From NCBI RefSeq assembly GCF_009707545.1, contig NZ_WLYK01000001.1:62001-126000 (forward strand): 64,000 nt of DNA. Direction: 5' to 3'. The position numbers and the translations under genes were made by a program. Below, piece after piece: positions 1 to 8,626 of this stretch. Source of the DNA: Nakamurella alba (lineage in GTDB: Bacteria > Actinomycetota > Actinomycetes > Mycobacteriales > Nakamurellaceae). The notes under the pieces were generated by a model. That model was not told the DNA's origin and did no database searches. It saw only the letters and a program-made list of their open reading frames with translations. Within the stretch, counting starts at the first letter, position 1, and each line of letters starts with the position of its first letter.

Positions 1-395
1 CACGGGTCGGTACCGTGCGGGAACTCGACGCGGGCCGGACCGGTGACCGCGGCGCAGTCCCAACGACGCCAGGCCGCGACCAGCGCGAGAAGCCAACCGT
101 TCTCGGGTATCTCGTCGTCGTCGATGAACACCAGCAGACCGTCGCGGGTGGTGTCGAGGGCCCGGTTCCGGGCCGCGGCGATCCCCGGATGCGGTTCGTG
201 GACGTAGCGCACCCCGTGGACCGCCCAGTCGCGGGCGAGTGTGCGCACTCCTGCGTCGGGATCGTTGTCCACGACCAGGATCTCGGCCCGGTGGTGCTCC
301 GTGCCGCGCTTCAGTTCTACCAACTGGTCACGGAGCAGCGGGAGCAGCCGTCGGAGGAAGTCCGGCCGGCAGTAGCTGAGGACGGCCACCACCAC
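1..395 (-). CDS. GT2 family glycosyltransferase, C-terminal part outside window
   Basis: Only the first ~131 residues are in the window; the gene continues past base 1. The N-terminus is a typical GT-A nucleotide-sugar fold: a first beta strand with VAVLSYCRP, then LVVDNDP, then HPGIAAARNRALD, then the metal-binding acidic motif FIDDDE. The start is the most upstream in-frame start codon, a GTG after an in-frame TGA at about 430, and it gives a normal GT2 N-terminus. It is the last visible gene of a minus-strand polysaccharide operon, and its predecessor ends about 40 bases upstream. The same four motifs occur in the preceding gene, so the two are probably tandem duplicates. Likely role: addition of a sugar to a surface or secreted glycan from a nucleotide-sugar donor. 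Donor and acceptor cannot be read. Confidence 0.85.
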   Translation of the reverse strand, partial: MVVAVLSYCRPDFLRRLLPLLRDQLVELKRGTEHHRAEILVVDNDPDAGVRTLARDWAVHGVRYVHEPHPGIAAARNRALDTTRDGLLVFIDDDEIPENGWLLALVAAWRRWDCAAVTGPARVEFPHGTDP

Positions 396-432
396 GGCCG
401 GCGGTGCGGGAACCGTTTCGCTGCGGTCGATG

Positions 433-1467
433 TCAGTTCACCGGGCCGAGTCGCCGGAGACGCCGCTTCCGCTTGGAGGCCGCCCCGTACTCCTGGTAGA
501 TCAGGCTCGCGCTGCCGACCAGCATCCCGGCGCCGCGAGCCAGGGTGCGCAGGCCTCGGGTCTGGTGGGACGGTGCCGTGAGGACGAGACCGGCGGCGAA
601 CCGGGTGCCGCCCGCCGCGCACCTGATCAGTCCGCGGCCGATCTGTCGCAACCGGGTGGCGGTGCGACCGAGCACCCGCTCCCGCAGTTCCACCGCCACC
701 AGGGCTGAGGAGTTGCCGCTGCTGAACGCCCGGCGGACGACCCAGGACCGGGTCATCCGCTCCGCGGGCACGACATCGGTCACGATCGCCGAGTCGCACC
801 ACACCATCTCGGCGCCGCTCCGGTGCAGGGAGCTGGAGAAGTAGGTGTCATCCGCACCGCTGAGCCCGAACCGGCGGTCGAACCGGAGCCGCAGCGCGTC
901 CACCTGTCGACGGTCGAGCAGCAGGTTGTTGGTGGCGGCCACCTCGATCCGGGTGCCGGTCGGCAGGCGCCGCCGGTGGAAGAACGCACCGGCGGCGACC
1001 CACGGGTCGAGGTCGCCGACGAACTGCGAGATCACCGGCCCGGCCACCGCGGCCGCCCCGGTGGCGAAGTGCGTCTCCAGCAGCCCGACCAGCCAGCGCG
1101 GGTGCGGGCGCTCGTCGTCGTCGATGAACACCACGATGTCGGCGCCGGTGGTCTCGTCCAGCGCGCGATTGCGGGCGGCAGCGATGCCGGGCGTCGGCTC
1201 CACGACGTAGTGCACCGAGACCCCGGAGGCACGGACGGCGGGACGTCCGCTGCCCGCGGGGTCGTTGTCGACGATCACGATGCCGACGTCCAGCGAACGG
1301 CCGGCCGGCCATCGGTGTCGGGCGGCCTCGTCGGCCTGGGCCGTCAGCAGCGGGAGCACCTCGGCCAGGTCCTGCGGGCGGTGGAAGGTCAGCATGGCGA
1401 TCCGGACCCGGACAGCGGCGGGGCCGGGTGACGGGCGCGGGTCGGCGAGCTCCTCGAGGACGGTCAT
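433..1467 (-). CDS. GT2 family glycosyltransferase
   Basis: 344 residues. GT-A fold glycosyltransferase: strand 1 RIAMLTFHRP, IVIVDNDP, PGIAAARNRALDE, and the DXD-type metal site in FIDDDE at about residues 117-122, followed by an acceptor-side region with GLSGADD and a basic C-terminus (KRKRRLRRL). No signal peptide or clear membrane helices, so it probably works at the inner face of the membrane. The start ATG overlaps the stop of the upstream gene (ATGA), so translation is coupled. The longer reading frame upstream of this ATG is out-of-frame shadow of the preceding gene. Closely resembles the truncated neighbour at 1-395. Family assignment is firm; the sugar transferred is unknown. Confidence 0.88.
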   Translation of the reverse strand: MTVLEELADPRPSPGPAAVRVRIAMLTFHRPQDLAEVLPLLTAQADEAARHRWPAGRSLDVGIVIVDNDPAGSGRPAVRASGVSVHYVVEPTPGIAAARNRALDETTGADIVVFIDDDERPHPRWLVGLLETHFATGAAAVAGPVISQFVGDLDPWVAAGAFFHRRRLPTGTRIEVAATNNLLLDRRQVDALRLRFDRRFGLSGADDTYFSSSLHRSGAEMVWCDSAIVTDVVPAERMTRSWVVRRAFSSGNSSALVAVELRERVLGRTATRLRQIGRGLIRCAAGGTRFAAGLVLTAPSHQTRGLRTLARGAGMLVGSASLIYQEYGAASKRKRRLRRLGPVN

Positions 1468-2417
1468 GCCGACCGCCTGCCCACCCGACGCGGGGCCAGG
1501 GCGAGGAGGCCGGTCGCGGCACCCCGGACCAGGTGCACCAGCGACATCGGTGCCTGCAGCAGCTGTCTGCGTCCGCCGCGCCGGTAGATCTCCCAGCTCA
1601 CCGCCGGGGTGCCGAGCACCCAATCGCGTCGCTGACCCCGTGGCACCAACCGGGCGGCGAAACGCAGCCGGTTCCGGGCGTTGTAGAAGTAGTACAGACC
1701 GGACTTCCCCCGACCGGCGCGGGGACGCCGCTGGGTGCCACCCTCGTCGTGGACGACCTCCAGGTCCAGCCGTAGCGCCAGGGTGGCCCCGGCCCGCGCG
1801 GCCCGGACGCTGAAGTCGACGTCCTCCCAGTACATGAAATAGCCGGGGTCGAACCCGCCGATGCGGGTGAACAGGTCGCGGTGCACGGCGAGGCAGGCTC
1901 CCGTCAGCCATCTCTCGGATCCCGCGGGCAGGCGGGCCACTCCCGGTGCGGGCCCGTCGGCGGTGATCACGACCGGGCCCAGGCCGCGGATCCGGCCGTC
2001 CCGCATGCTCACCTCCGACCCGCGGAAGGTGACGGCTCCGGTGCTGTCCCGGATGAGTGGCGCGGCCATGGCGCCGACGTCGTCCAGACAGGTCCCGACC
2101 AGCGCCTGCGCCGTCCCGGCGTCGAGTCGCACGTCCGGGTTGACCAGGAGCAGGGCTTCGCAGCCGAGGGAGAAGGCAGTGGCAGCACCGAGATTCACCG
2201 CTGCACCGAATCCCGGGTTGCCGGCCGAGGTGACAATCGTCCAGCCCCGGCGATCGGCAACCCGGTGCAGGGTGCGGAGCTCGGCCTCGTCGGCGGAGTT
2301 GTCGACCACCACGGTGACGGCGTCCGCGGGCAGGTCGGCGGTGAATCCGAAGTTCTCCGACAGCAGGGCGCTGCTGCGGAAGTTCACGACCACCACCGCC
2401 CAGCGCGGTCGACTCAC
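1464..2417 (-). CDS. GT2 glycosyltransferase, rhamnosyltransferase (WbbL/RfbN) type
   Basis: 317 residues. Visible motifs: WAVVVVNFRS at the N-terminus, VVDNSAD, NPGFGAAVNLG, LLVNPDV (metal site) and WLTGACLAVHR followed by GGFDPGYFMYWEDVD. The last block is characteristic of the rhamnosyltransferase-like subgroup, which includes the mycobacterial arabinogalactan linker enzyme WbbL and O-antigen rhamnosyltransferases. The GTG start overlaps the TGA of the upstream epimerase (GTGA), which fixes the start although the frame stays open further upstream. Part of a four-gene minus-strand operon. Probably transfers a deoxyhexose such as rhamnose from dTDP- or GDP-sugar to a lipid-linked or protein-linked glycan. 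The specific sugar is inference. Confidence 0.85.
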   Translation of the reverse strand: MSRPRWAVVVVNFRSSALLSENFGFTADLPADAVTVVVDNSADEAELRTLHRVADRRGWTIVTSAGNPGFGAAVNLGAATAFSLGCEALLLVNPDVRLDAGTAQALVGTCLDDVGAMAAPLIRDSTGAVTFRGSEVSMRDGRIRGLGPVVITADGPAPGVARLPAGSERWLTGACLAVHRDLFTRIGGFDPGYFMYWEDVDFSVRAARAGATLALRLDLEVVHDEGGTQRRPRAGRGKSGLYYFYNARNRLRFAARLVPRGQRRDWVLGTPAVSWEIYRRGGRRQLLQAPMSLVHLVRGAATGLLALAPRRVGRRSA

Positions 2418-3403
2418 GCGACGGCCGCGGTCATGGAGCGGTACCAGTCGACGGTCCGGCGCAGGCCGTCGGTCACCGTCACCTGCGGCGCCCAGCCGAG
2501 AACTTCTGCCGCGAGACGGATGTCCGGGCACCGGCGCGACGGGTCGTCCGCGAGCCGCTGCACGAACTCGATCGGCGAGGACGATCCGCACAGCTCGCGG
2601 ATGAGCAGCGCCAGGTCCAGCACCGTCCGCTCGTCGTCGTTACCCAGGTTGACCGGACCGGGGGTGTCGGAGGTCATCATCGCCAGCAGTCCGTCGACGA
2701 TGTCGTCCACGTGGCAGAGCGATCGCGACTGCGCCCCGTTCCCGGCGACGGTCAGCGGGAGGCCGGCGGCGGCCTGTCCGACGAAAGTCGGTACCAGGCG
2801 GCCGTCGTCGGGCGACATCCGCGGGCCGTAGGAGTTGAACAGCCGGACGATCCCGGTGTCGACGCCGCGGGTCCGGCGGTACGTCGAGACCAGCGTCTCC
2901 CCGAACCGCTTGCCCTCGGTGTACACGGCCCGCTCGGCGATGCTGCTGAGACGGCCGACGTAGGTCTCCGGCTGCGGGCTGACCTCCGGGTCCCCGTAGA
3001 CCTCGGAGGTGGAGGTGTAGACGAACCGGGCGCCGGTCCGGGCCGCGAGGTCGAGTGCGTGGAACGTGCCGATCGACGCCACCTGCAGCGTCTCGAGTTG
3101 CAGCTCCAGGTACTTGACGGGGGAGGCGGGCGACGCGAGGTGGAACACCGCGCCGACCGGATCCCGGTCGTCGAGCGGGATCGGTCCGTCGCAGATGTCG
3201 TGGTGCACGAACCTGAAGTCGCCGAGCGCCCGGAACCCGGCGATGTTCGACGGGGAGCCGGTGCTGAAGTCGTCGACGCAGGTCACCCGCACACCCCGGC
3301 GAAGGAGCTGCTCGCACAGGTTCGACCCGATGAACCCGGCACCTCCGAGCACCACGGCGTGGTCGATCGCGCGCGTCGGACCGCCTTTCAACGGTGACGG
3401 CAT
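2414..3403 (-). CDS. NAD-dependent epimerase/dehydratase, UDP-glucuronate decarboxylase-like
   Basis: 329 residues, extended short-chain dehydrogenase. Rossmann motif GGAGFIG at 20-26; LASPASP at 89-95, a hallmark of UDP-xylose synthase/UDP-glucuronate decarboxylase; catalytic STS at 131-133 with YTEGK (Y161, K165); then NSYGPRM, and RSLCHVDD in the substrate domain. Would convert UDP-glucuronate to UDP-xylose or a 4-keto pentose for the three glycosyltransferases that follow. The ATG start is chosen because GGAAGGAG lies 7-8 bases upstream; the frame stays open for another 67 codons without good start support. First gene of the operon. A related 4,6-dehydratase or 4-epimerase activity cannot be excluded. 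Confidence 0.85.
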   Translation of the reverse strand: MPSPLKGGPTRAIDHAVVLGGAGFIGSNLCEQLLRRGVRVTCVDDFSTGSPSNIAGFRALGDFRFVHHDICDGPIPLDDRDPVGAVFHLASPASPVKYLELQLETLQVASIGTFHALDLAARTGARFVYTSTSEVYGDPEVSPQPETYVGRLSSIAERAVYTEGKRFGETLVSTYRRTRGVDTGIVRLFNSYGPRMSPDDGRLVPTFVGQAAAGLPLTVAGNGAQSRSLCHVDDIVDGLLAMMTSDTPGPVNLGNDDERTVLDLALLIRELCGSSSPIEFVQRLADDPSRRCPDIRLAAEVLGWAPQVTVTDGLRRTVDWYRSMTAAVA

Positions 3404-3784
3404 GCCGGACTCTCCTTCCGGAGCGGCTGTTCCCGCCGCAACTTCGCATCGCGGTGAGATCGGTTGCAGCATGCGGACTCCGGTAGCAATGGCCGGCGGC
3501 AGGGCAGGGTCGTCCGGTGTCGTCGATCCCGCTGCCGCATGCTCCCTCCCCGGGTAATGGCGCCTTTGTGCAGCCCACCATAGGCTACCGTCAGTAGTGG
3601 GCATCTAGGCCGAACGAGCGATAGGGCAACTCCAAAGGGTTGTTGACCGACACGCCGTTGCCCGGTTCCTGCGTTCTTGTGACGGTTCGATCACTCCGAG
3701 GAGCGCGTCCGGTTGGGCACCGAGGGTCCTGCAGTGGTGACGGGGCGTGAACTCACTGACGGAACTGCCTGGTCGCGCTTCCGG
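3404..3784. other. intergenic region, no gene seen
   Basis: 381 bases between the start of the epimerase operon (leftward) and the 3' end of the hydroxyacid oxidase gene (also leftward). It must contain the promoter of the polysaccharide operon. I see no convincing promoter consensus, terminator hairpin with a T-run, or small open frame with a ribosome site. The reading frame of the epimerase extends into it up to about 3604 without a convincing start. Confidence 0.5.
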
Positions 3785-4795
3785 TCAGGGGGACCGGTGG
3801 TCCCGGATGCCGTCGATCGTGCCGGCGCCGAGCCCGGCCATCCCGCGCCGGAGGTCGGCGGTGAGGTCGTCGAGCAGAGTGGTCACCCCCGTCGGGCCGC
3901 CGACGGCGAGCGCCCACAGTGCCGGACGGCCGATGCCGACCCCGGTCGCGCCCAGGGTCAGCGCGCGCAGGACATCGGTCCCGGAGCGGATGCCACCGTC
4001 CACCAGGACGGGCACCTCCCCGCCCACCGCGTCGACGATGCCGGGAAGAACCACCGCCACGGTGACCACGCCCGCGAGCTGCCGCCGCCCGTGGTTGGAG
4101 ACGATGATCCCGGTGGCACCGGCGTCCACCGCTGCAGCTGCATCCCGCGGGTCCAGGACTCCCTTCACCCAGACCGGCAGGCCGGACTCCGTGGCCAGCT
4201 CGCCGATCGAGGCAGGGGTCAGGGCAGCCGTGATGTGCGCCGACATGGTCGGCCAGTCCCAGCCCGGGTAGTTGCCCGGCCGGACGTCGAACCCGGAGGT
4301 GACCGTCCGGAACGGCGGATCGCCGATGCGGCCGGGATTGTCGACGGTGAGCACCAGCGCCTCGGCCCCGCCGGCAACACAGCGGGCCAGGTAGTCCCGG
4401 GTGCGACCCCGGTCGGTCATCACGTAGACCTGCGCCCAGAACGGCCCGCCGGCCGCGGCCGCGAAGGCGGTGACCTCGAGGGTGGCCGAGCTGGAGTAGC
4501 AGAACAGGGCGCCCGCCTTCCGCGCCGCCCTGGCTGTCGCGACCTCCGCCTCCGGGTGGTACAGCCCGTGCGCGGCCGTGGCGCTCACATGGATCGGGGT
4601 CGCCCAGGAGCGGCCCGCAAGGCTCGTCCGGGTGTCGACGGGATCGACGCCCTGCAGCACCCGGGGGACCAGAGCGACCGACTGCCATGCCTTCTCGTCG
4701 GCGTCGGAATCCGGGCCTGCGGTGGCCTGCAGGTAGTGCAGGACATCGGCAGGGAGCAGCTCCGTGGCCGAGCGGAGCAGCATCGCCAGATCCAC
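3785..4795 (-). CDS. FMN-dependent alpha-hydroxyacid oxidase/dehydrogenase (lactate-type)
   Basis: 336 residues, TIM-barrel FMN enzyme that oxidises L-2-hydroxyacids (lactate, glycolate, mandelate family). Family residues seen: VYVMTDR with the flavin-site Tyr at about 124, VWVKGV with the FMN lysine K211, SNHGRRQL containing catalytic H235 and substrate-binding R238, and DGGIRSG at 267-272 for the phosphate. The usual SNHGGRQLD reads SNHGRRQLA here, so the last acidic residue is Ala. Slightly shorter than typical members (350-380). The GTG start is the natural N-terminus; no strong ribosome site was seen. Transcribed in the same direction as the LysR gene upstream, with 122 bases between, so LysR may control it, but that is only a guess. 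Confidence 0.85.
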   Translation of the reverse strand: MDLAMLLRSATELLPADVLHYLQATAGPDSDADEKAWQSVALVPRVLQGVDPVDTRTSLAGRSWATPIHVSATAAHGLYHPEAEVATARAARKAGALFCYSSSATLEVTAFAAAAGGPFWAQVYVMTDRGRTRDYLARCVAGGAEALVLTVDNPGRIGDPPFRTVTSGFDVRPGNYPGWDWPTMSAHITAALTPASIGELATESGLPVWVKGVLDPRDAAAAVDAGATGIIVSNHGRRQLAGVVTVAVVLPGIVDAVGGEVPVLVDGGIRSGTDVLRALTLGATGVGIGRPALWALAVGGPTGVTTLLDDLTADLRRGMAGLGAGTIDGIRDHRSP

Positions 4796-4917
4796 CTACC
4801 CACCGCCCGGTGTCGTGGGGAACACTGATGTCCCGCTTCCTCGGCATTGTGCCGTGCAGCCCCTCCGAGCGCCCGTCGCCGCTGATCAGTTTGTGACCAT
4901 CGGTGGACAGGGCTGAT

Positions 4918-5835
4918 TCACCGTCCGTCGAGAACCGTCATGAACCGGGAACTGAAAGCCTCGGTGGCCTCGGGATCGGTGTTGACGTGCCAGACGAGCT
5001 CGAAGCGTACGGGCCGCCGGAGCGCGACCCGGAGCGGCCTCGCGACGGTACCTGGAGGAACGTGACGGCCGAGAGTGCCTGCGCTGTAGAGCCAACCGTG
5101 ACCGGCGGTGATCTGGGCGATGACGTCGGCCATGGTCCCGAGCGGCTCCGCGCGGCGTGGCGCCGGCACGCCGGCCCCGGCCAGGTTGCCGAGGATCAGG
5201 TCGTGGATCGCGGGACTCAGGGCCTTGTCCGGCAGGTGCAGCGGCACCTCGGCCAGGTCGCGGGGGTCCAGGACCTCCGCGCCGGCCAGCGGGTGGCGAT
5301 CGGAGATCACCGCGAATGCCTCCGTCTCCGTCCAGATCGGCCGGCGGCGCAGCAGTCCCGGCTCGAGGAGCTGACCATCGACGGTGAGATCGAAGCCGAT
5401 GTCGATGGTTCGGGCGAGCAGTGCGCGAGGGTGGGACAGCCAGGGCAGACCGACGACCTCGGTGCCGAGCGGCCGGCCCGACACCACGAGCCCGGAGACT
5501 GCCTCGGCGATCGCCGCATTGATCGGGTAGATGTCGACGGCACCGACGCGCAGCACGCCGGAGGCACGTCGTACCTCGGCCTGTACTTCGGTGTCGACGG
5601 CGGCAGAGTGCTCCACGAGTTTCCTGGCCGGATCCAGGAGGCGGCGTCCGAGATCCGTGAGCATGACGCCCCTGTTGCTGCGGACGAACAACGGCGCGCC
5701 GACAGCCCGTTCCGTCCGGCGCAGGGCCCGGCTGAGCGCCGGCTGGTCGGTGTGCAACACCTGTGCCGCCTTGATGAGGCTGCCGCACTCCGCGACGGTT
5801 AGGAACGCCCGCCACTGGGAGAGTTCGAGCGCCAT
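4918..5835 (-). CDS. LysR family transcriptional regulator
   Basis: 305 residues. The N-terminal winged helix-turn-helix has the LysR signature (FLTVAECGSLIKAAQVLH, then QPALSRALRRTE and LTDLGRRLL) within residues 1-68. The rest is the periplasmic-binding-fold effector domain (about 90-295), shortish but complete. The ATG at 5835 is taken because it starts the canonical MALELSQWRAF N-terminus; the frame has nine more codons upstream that would precede the DNA-binding domain. It is divergent from the hydrolase gene starting near 5936-5972, with ~100 bases between: the classical LysR arrangement, so that hydrolase is its most likely target. The effector is unknown. Confidence 0.9.
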   Translation of the reverse strand: MALELSQWRAFLTVAECGSLIKAAQVLHTDQPALSRALRRTERAVGAPLFVRSNRGVMLTDLGRRLLDPARKLVEHSAAVDTEVQAEVRRASGVLRVGAVDIYPINAAIAEAVSGLVVSGRPLGTEVVGLPWLSHPRALLARTIDIGFDLTVDGQLLEPGLLRRRPIWTETEAFAVISDRHPLAGAEVLDPRDLAEVPLHLPDKALSPAIHDLILGNLAGAGVPAPRRAEPLGTMADVIAQITAGHGWLYSAGTLGRHVPPGTVARPLRVALRRPVRFELVWHVNTDPEATEAFSSRFMTVLDGR

Positions 5836-5928
5836 GTCCGTAGAACATAGCCGGTCTGGCAACTTCGCAGTTCCCGCTGACGACGGCGACTGGGACGGTG
5901 ACGAGGTCCGACCTGACTCCCGAGCACC

Positions 5929-5947
5929 GGAGGCGATGATGAGCTAG
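5929..5947 (+). promoter_or_regulatory. strong ribosome binding site followed by ATG ATG AGC TAG
   Basis: GGAGG at 5929-5933 is followed by ATG at 5936 and ATG at 5939, both in frame with the hydrolase gene downstream. The frame is closed by a TAG at 5945-5947 after only AGC. The next in-frame start is GTG at 5972, which has no ribosome site of its own. The arrangement looks like a proper gene start interrupted by an amber codon. Confidence 0.7.
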
Positions 5948-5971
5948 ACCTTCCCCAGTGATCCCCGCGAC

Positions 5972-6997
5972 GTGTTCGCCGAGAGAGCCCCGCAGTTCGT
6001 GGGTCTCGGCGTGCCGCGTACCGACCTCGAGTTCCTGATGGCAACGATCACCGACATGTGGGCTGACGGCCCGGGTGGCTGGTGTTTCGAATGGAGCAGG
6101 ATCGCTGACAGGTATGCCGAATCGGGACAGCCTTGGCTCGCCTCGCTGGCCTACGGCGGTGCACGCTATCCCTGCTTGGCCGACAGGCCCAAGGCGATCG
6201 CGATGCAGCACCAGATCGAGCAGTACGTCCGGGCGTCCGAGGAGTTCCCGGTGACGTTCGAGCGACGCACGGTCACCACCGTCGTGAGCGGCGAGGTGGT
6301 GGAGGTTCCGGTCCACCTGCTGGCCGGGCGGGATGCCACCGCGGCCACCCCGGTGCTGCTCGTCAGCGGTGGCGTCGACACGTGGAAGATGGATCTTCAC
6401 CAGATGTGGATCGCCTACGTGCTCGGTGCCGGGGTCAGGGTCCTCGCATTCGACCATCCGGGTACCGGCGAACTGACCCACGTGCCCCTGACCCGCGACT
6501 CCGCTGCGGTCGTCGATGGTTTTGTTGCGTATGCACGTACGTTGACCACCGGGAAAGTCGGGCATCTGGGGTTCAGTTTCGGCGGTTGGTTCGCCGCCCA
6601 CTCCTCCCTGACCGAGGCCGTGGACGCGGCGGTGGTCATCGGCGGACCGGTGACCACAGCGTCCTTCGGTCCGGGACATTTCCACGAACTGGCGCAGAGC
6701 ATGGGTGGCATCGTCGGCAACGCCTTCGGTTTCGCCGGCCCACCGACGGACGCCCAGTTCCTCTCCCATGCCGGCACACTGGCTCTGGACGATCTGGTCG
6801 CGGCCGGCAGGGCGTGTCGGACGTTGGTGATCAACGGCGACGACGATCCGCACGTCCCGTCCGCGGATCTGGACCTGTGGCGGGGCTTTGCGCAGGCCGA
6901 TGTCCGCGTGATCCCTGGTGGCACGCATTGCGCCATGAACAAGCTCGACGAACTGCTGCCGACGGTGATCAGCTGGCTCAGGTCGGCGCTGCACTGA
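5972..6997 (+). CDS. alpha/beta hydrolase (FrsA/pseudooxynicotine hydrolase-like)
   Basis: 341 residues. Helical N-terminal cap region (1-110), then an alpha/beta-hydrolase core: LLVSGGVDTWK (oxyanion region), FDHPGTG, nucleophile elbow GFSFGG with S202, NGDDDPHVP with the acid near 287 and GGTHCAMN with the His near 318. The long N-terminal helical extension matches the family of FrsA-like and C-C bond or ester hydrolases such as 2,6-dihydropseudooxynicotine hydrolase. The start is problematic: the only ribosome site lies before ATG codons at 5936/5939 that are cut off by TAG at 5945, so translation must start at GTG 5972, re-initiate, or read through. Divergent from a LysR regulator. Substrate unknown. 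Confidence 0.8.
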   Translation: MFAERAPQFVGLGVPRTDLEFLMATITDMWADGPGGWCFEWSRIADRYAESGQPWLASLAYGGARYPCLADRPKAIAMQHQIEQYVRASEEFPVTFERRTVTTVVSGEVVEVPVHLLAGRDATAATPVLLVSGGVDTWKMDLHQMWIAYVLGAGVRVLAFDHPGTGELTHVPLTRDSAAVVDGFVAYARTLTTGKVGHLGFSFGGWFAAHSSLTEAVDAAVVIGGPVTTASFGPGHFHELAQSMGGIVGNAFGFAGPPTDAQFLSHAGTLALDDLVAAGRACRTLVINGDDDPHVPSADLDLWRGFAQADVRVIPGGTHCAMNKLDELLPTVISWLRSALH

Positions 6998-7123
6998 GTT
7001 CCGGTCGGCGGGCCCGGCGCGCCTTGTCCGGGCGATTCGCACAGTGCCGATGAGAAGTGGTCCTGGCGGGGGTCTCTGTAGGGTCCGGATGACGCGAAAC
7101 CCCGGCAGGAGAAGGCGGCCAGG

Positions 7124-7684
7124 ATGAGACCACTGCGCTACTCGATCAACGTCACGCTGGACGGCTGCTGCCATCACGAGGCCGGGCTAGCTCCGGACGA
7201 CGAGTCGATGGCCTTCTGGGCCGAGCAGATGGAACAGGCCGACGGACTGCTCTTCGGCCGGGTGACCTTCGAGATGATGCAGTCCGCGTGGCGACGGCCA
7301 TCCACCGGCGTGTGGCCGGACTGGATGGGGGAGCGGGAGATCCGCTTCGCCGAGGCGATCGACGGTGCCCGGAAGTACGTCGTGTCGAGCACCCTGGGCG
7401 AGGTCGACTGGAATGCCGAGTTGGTGACAAGCGATCTGGGAGAGTCGGTGCGGCGGCTCAAGGCAGAGTCCGGCGGTGCGTTGTGGGTCGGCGGGGTCAC
7501 GCTTCCGCTGGCACTGGCGGATCTGGGATTGATCGACGAGTACGAGTTCCTCGTTCACCCGGTCCTCGCCGGCCACGGCCCGACGCTGCTGGCCGGGCTG
7601 CGCGAGCGGATCCAGCTCGAGGTGGTGGACCGGCGGATGTTCAAGTCAGGTGCAGTGGCGGTGAGAGCCCGGCCCGGCGGCTGA
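7124..7684 (+). CDS. dihydrofolate reductase-like (RibD C-terminal domain) protein
   Basis: 186 residues covering one RibD_C/DHFR-fold domain. Seen: N-terminal strand RYSINVTLDGC, the ADGLLFGRVTFEMM block (phosphate/NADPH loop), KYVVSSTL, a central LWVGGVTL glycine motif that binds the NADPH, and a final FLVHPVLAGHGPTLL block typical of the YyaP/YwjB group. These are NADPH-dependent reductases of unknown substrate; they are not the folate enzyme or the riboflavin reductase, since the deaminase domain is missing. AGGAG precedes the ATG by about 13 bases, and a second weaker purine run (GGCCAGG) sits next to it. Single gene, convergent with the hydrolase at 7823. Confidence 0.82.
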   Translation: MRPLRYSINVTLDGCCHHEAGLAPDDESMAFWAEQMEQADGLLFGRVTFEMMQSAWRRPSTGVWPDWMGEREIRFAEAIDGARKYVVSSTLGEVDWNAELVTSDLGESVRRLKAESGGALWVGGVTLPLALADLGLIDEYEFLVHPVLAGHGPTLLAGLRERIQLEVVDRRMFKSGAVAVRARPGG

Positions 7685-7822
7685 TCATGTCCTCGGTCCA
7701 GGGGTAGGAGTCAGGAGCGCAGGCCATCGATCAGCAGTGCAGCGGGCTTCCAACTGATCGGACCTCGGCCCGCAATGAGCGCATCGTGGACACGCGGCGG
7801 AGCCTGCTGGTGTCAACAGCGG

Positions 7823-8626
7823 TCAGGTGACCCGACGGACGACATGTCGGGCCGCGTCGAGAACTTCGTCCGGGTGTGTCAGGTGCACCGAGTGCTCGGC
7901 GGTAGGCCAGGCGAGCACGGTCGTGCCGAGCGCTTGTGCCAGCCGCACGTGAGCCTTCCGGATCGGCGACGACTCCTTACGGTCGGCGGTCACCACGGCG
8001 GCCGGGACGTGCCGCAGGCGCGCTGGATCGAAACGAACTGCGACGTCATTGATCCCGACCACCGACCTGGCCAGGAGGTCCAGGTCGAGCTGCATCGTGC
8101 GTTGGATCGCAGGGCGCGCCTCGGGGCGCAGGTCGGGGCGCCGGAGCAACTTCTTGCCCGCGGAGTTGACGAGCCGGCCCGCGAGCACCTTACGCAGGGA
8201 TCGTGGGCGGATGCCGGCCAGGAGTCGGAGAGACCGTCCGAGTTGCCGACAGATGCGGGGATCGTTGATCGGTGTCGGGTCGAGCAGCACCAGGCCGGCG
8301 ATGTCATCGGGGTGCTGCACGGCCGTCAACAGTGCGACAGCGCCGCCCAGGCTCTGCCCGATGGCAACCACGGGGCCGAGTCCATGAGCACTCAGCATCT
8401 CGTGGACGTGATCGGCGGCGTCGGCCAGCAGCACGTCGCCAGGGGTGCCGCTGACCCCCGGCCGGTCCCACAGGATCACCCGGCAGCCGGGCTCCTCGAG
8501 GAGTCCCTCGGCCAGGCCCGGGAAGAAGCCTTCGACCTGTTCGGCACCTCCGGGCAGGAGCAGCACCGCAGGTCCCGAGGATCCGAGCACCCGTGGCGGA
8601 GGCGGTGCGGTGATCGAACCGGTCAT
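7823..8626 (-). CDS. alpha/beta hydrolase
   Basis: 267 residues, compact alpha/beta-hydrolase. Seen: VLLLPGG oxyanion strand, LWDRPGVSGTP, nucleophile elbow GQSLGG with S92, a cap of basic helices (about 130-190), VVTADRKES (acid) and AEHSVHL with the catalytic His near 250. No signal peptide. The ATG at 8626 is preferred over the 40-codon longer frame because the hydrolase strand 1 follows directly and a weak AAAGGG lies upstream. Possibly an esterase or epoxide-hydrolase-like enzyme. It lies downstream of and in the same orientation as the GntR gene but 359 bases away, so it is probably separately transcribed. Confidence 0.78.
   Translation of the reverse strand: MTGSITAPPPPRVLGSSGPAVLLLPGGAEQVEGFFPGLAEGLLEEPGCRVILWDRPGVSGTPGDVLLADAADHVHEMLSAHGLGPVVAIGQSLGGAVALLTAVQHPDDIAGLVLLDPTPINDPRICRQLGRSLRLLAGIRPRSLRKVLAGRLVNSAGKKLLRRPDLRPEARPAIQRTMQLDLDLLARSVVGINDVAVRFDPARLRHVPAAVVTADRKESSPIRKAHVRLAQALGTTVLAWPTAEHSVHLTHPDEVLDAARHVVRRVT

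Noticed and set aside
4886-7177. 763-residue minus-strand frame across the LysR and hydrolase region
   Set aside because: It covers two real genes on opposite strands, has no recognisable domain, and has the Arg/Pro-rich composition of a GC-rich shadow frame.
7685-7822. Possible bidirectional terminator between convergent genes
   Set aside because: No stem of more than a few bases and no T-run seen, so not reported as a feature.
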